Assembly (NCBI GenBank): GCA_009705025.1
Contig: WLDA01000045.1
Location: forward strand, 1-7,350
Length of the DNA stretch: 7,350 nt
DNA from: Actinomycetota bacterium
GTDB taxonomy: Bacteria; Actinomycetota; Actinomycetes; Nanopelagicales; Nanopelagicaceae
Direction: 5' to 3'
Every line of letters begins with the position of its first letter. Within the stretch, counting starts at the first letter, position 1. This document shows positions 6,938 to 7,350 of the stretch, piece after piece. The notes beneath the pieces were generated by a model, which had not been told where the DNA came from, did no database searches, and saw only the letters and a program-made list of their open reading frames with translations. Made by a program: the position numbers and the translations under genes.

Positions 6938-6957
6938 AAAGGATTCCATCCTTTTTC
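6938..6957 (+). terminator. Intrinsic terminator (or attenuator) between fabI and infC
   Basis: AAAGGAT (6938-6944) pairs with ATCCTTT (6948-6954) around a 3-base loop, and the T-run continues to 6956. The stem is short and only moderately GC-rich, so strength is uncertain. It lies 127 bases after the fabI stop and 73 bases before the infC start. It could end the fabG-fabI transcript, or act as a regulated attenuator for infC. Confidence 0.6.
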
Positions 6958-7018
6958 TAGCCCTTGCGGTTGCGATTTTTGTAGCGCTTGAATCACTAGA
7001 AGCGTTCGACACAACCAT

Positions 7019-7024
7019 AAGGAG
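7019..7024 (+). promoter_or_regulatory. Strong Shine-Dalgarno fixing the infC ATC start
   Basis: AAGGAG ends 5 bases before the ATC at 7030. An in-frame TAA at 7018-7020 overlaps this site, so the gene cannot start further upstream. This is the main evidence that the non-AUG codon is the real start. Confidence 0.85.
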
Positions 7025-7029
7025 CACAA

Positions 7030-7350
7030 ATCACAACAGAACCGCGCATCAACGATCGAATTCGCACACCTCAAATTCGTCTCATCGGTTACACGGGAGA
7101 ACAAGTTGGAGTTGTAGATATCGATACAGCGCTAAAGATGGCAGATGAAGTTGGTCTCGACTTAGTTGAGATTGCACCAGATGCTAATCCGCCCGTTTGC
7201 AAGATCATGGACTTCGGAAAGTATAAGTACGAAGTTGCACAGAAGGCACGGGAAGCGCGACAGAACCAGACCCACATTGTGGTGAAGGAAGTGCGATTGA
7301 CACCAAAGATTGAAACTCACGACTACGAGACCAAACGTGCTCAAGTTGAA
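7030..7350 (+). CDS. infC: IF3, translation initiation factor (3'-truncated; ATC start)
   Basis: N-terminal domain, linker and the first part of the C-terminal domain of initiation factor IF3, which binds the 30S subunit, checks start-codon and initiator-tRNA pairing, and blocks early 50S joining. The 107 visible codons read (M)[11 protein letters not shown], then a DLVEIAP block and the IF3 signature [15 protein letters not shown] (54-68), followed by the basic linker KAREARQNQ and [10 protein letters not shown]. The frame is open to the window end; the family is usually 170-220 residues, so the gene continues. Translation begins at ATC, a start codon type known in infC genes of other bacteria and tied to IF3 autoregulation. 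The first in-frame ATG (7138) would delete a third of the visible conserved protein. rpmI and rplT would be expected downstream, outside the window. A foldable leader and terminator-like hairpin precede it. Confidence 0.95.
   Translation, partial: MTTEPRINDRIRTPQIRLIGYTGEQVGVVDIDTALKMADEVGLDLVEIAPDANPPVCKIMDFGKYKYEVAQKAREARQNQTHIVVKEVRLTPKIETHDYETKRAQVE

Noticed and set aside
6985..7004. CGCTT/AAGCG inverted repeat with a 10-base loop upstream of infC
   Set aside because: Only five pairs with a long loop and no T-run. It could contribute to leader folding but cannot be told from chance.
6886..7104. Minus-strand frame of 72 codons opposite the infC leader and start
   Set aside because: It overlaps the terminator-like hairpin and the true infC start on the other strand, and no family resemblance was seen.
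1..7350. Mobile elements, CRISPR arrays, phage or defence genes
   Set aside because: No transposase, integrase, spaced direct repeats or defence-type domains were seen; every complete gene fits core metabolism or transport.

Overview
The window is a stretch of bacterial chromosome with housekeeping gene content. Gene content and protein style point to an Actinobacterium: a SUF operon of SufC-SufS-SufU-DUF59 type, a mycobacterial-like fabG(mabA)-fabI(inhA) pair, and a SURF1-DUF3099 pair. The base composition looks only moderately GC (judged by eye, not counted) and the genes are tightly packed with very short spacers. Together these suggest a small-genome, lower-GC lineage such as the freshwater acI/Nanopelagicales group. 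That placement is inference from gene order and codon use; no marker was searched.

Region 1 (1-4286, + strand) is the downstream part of an iron-sulfur cluster assembly operon: the C-terminal half of SufC, then complete sufS, sufU and a DUF59/SufT-like gene. A full-length ABC exporter half-transporter follows only 3 bases later and is probably co-transcribed. The genes are separated by 9 bases, a 1-base overlap, about 20 bases and 3 bases. SufS frees sulfur from cysteine, SufU relays it, SufC powers the SufBCD scaffold, and the DUF59 protein probably helps cluster maturation.

Region 2 (4245-5230, - strand) is a two-gene unit, DUF3099 then SURF1 (cytochrome oxidase assembly). Its 3' end overlaps the 3' end of the ABC gene by 42 bases. 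A good -35/-10 pair lies just upstream of DUF3099.

Region 3 (5324-6810, + strand) is a fatty-acid elongation pair closely resembling mycobacterial mabA-inhA. It is read divergently from DUF3099 across a 93-base promoter region and appears to be leaderless (a -10-like box ends 6 bases before the ATG).

Region 4 (6811-7350, + strand) holds 219 bases without a normal protein gene: a GC-rich, foldable segment ending in a small hairpin plus T-run that resembles an intrinsic terminator. It is followed by the start of infC (translation initiation factor IF3). This gene begins with the rare start codon ATC behind a strong Shine-Dalgarno, so ordinary ORF calling misses it, and it runs off the window end. 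The leader, terminator and non-AUG start together suggest layered control of IF3 synthesis, and this is the most interesting part of the window. I saw no mobile element, CRISPR array, tRNA or rRNA, and no sign of a new multi-gene system.
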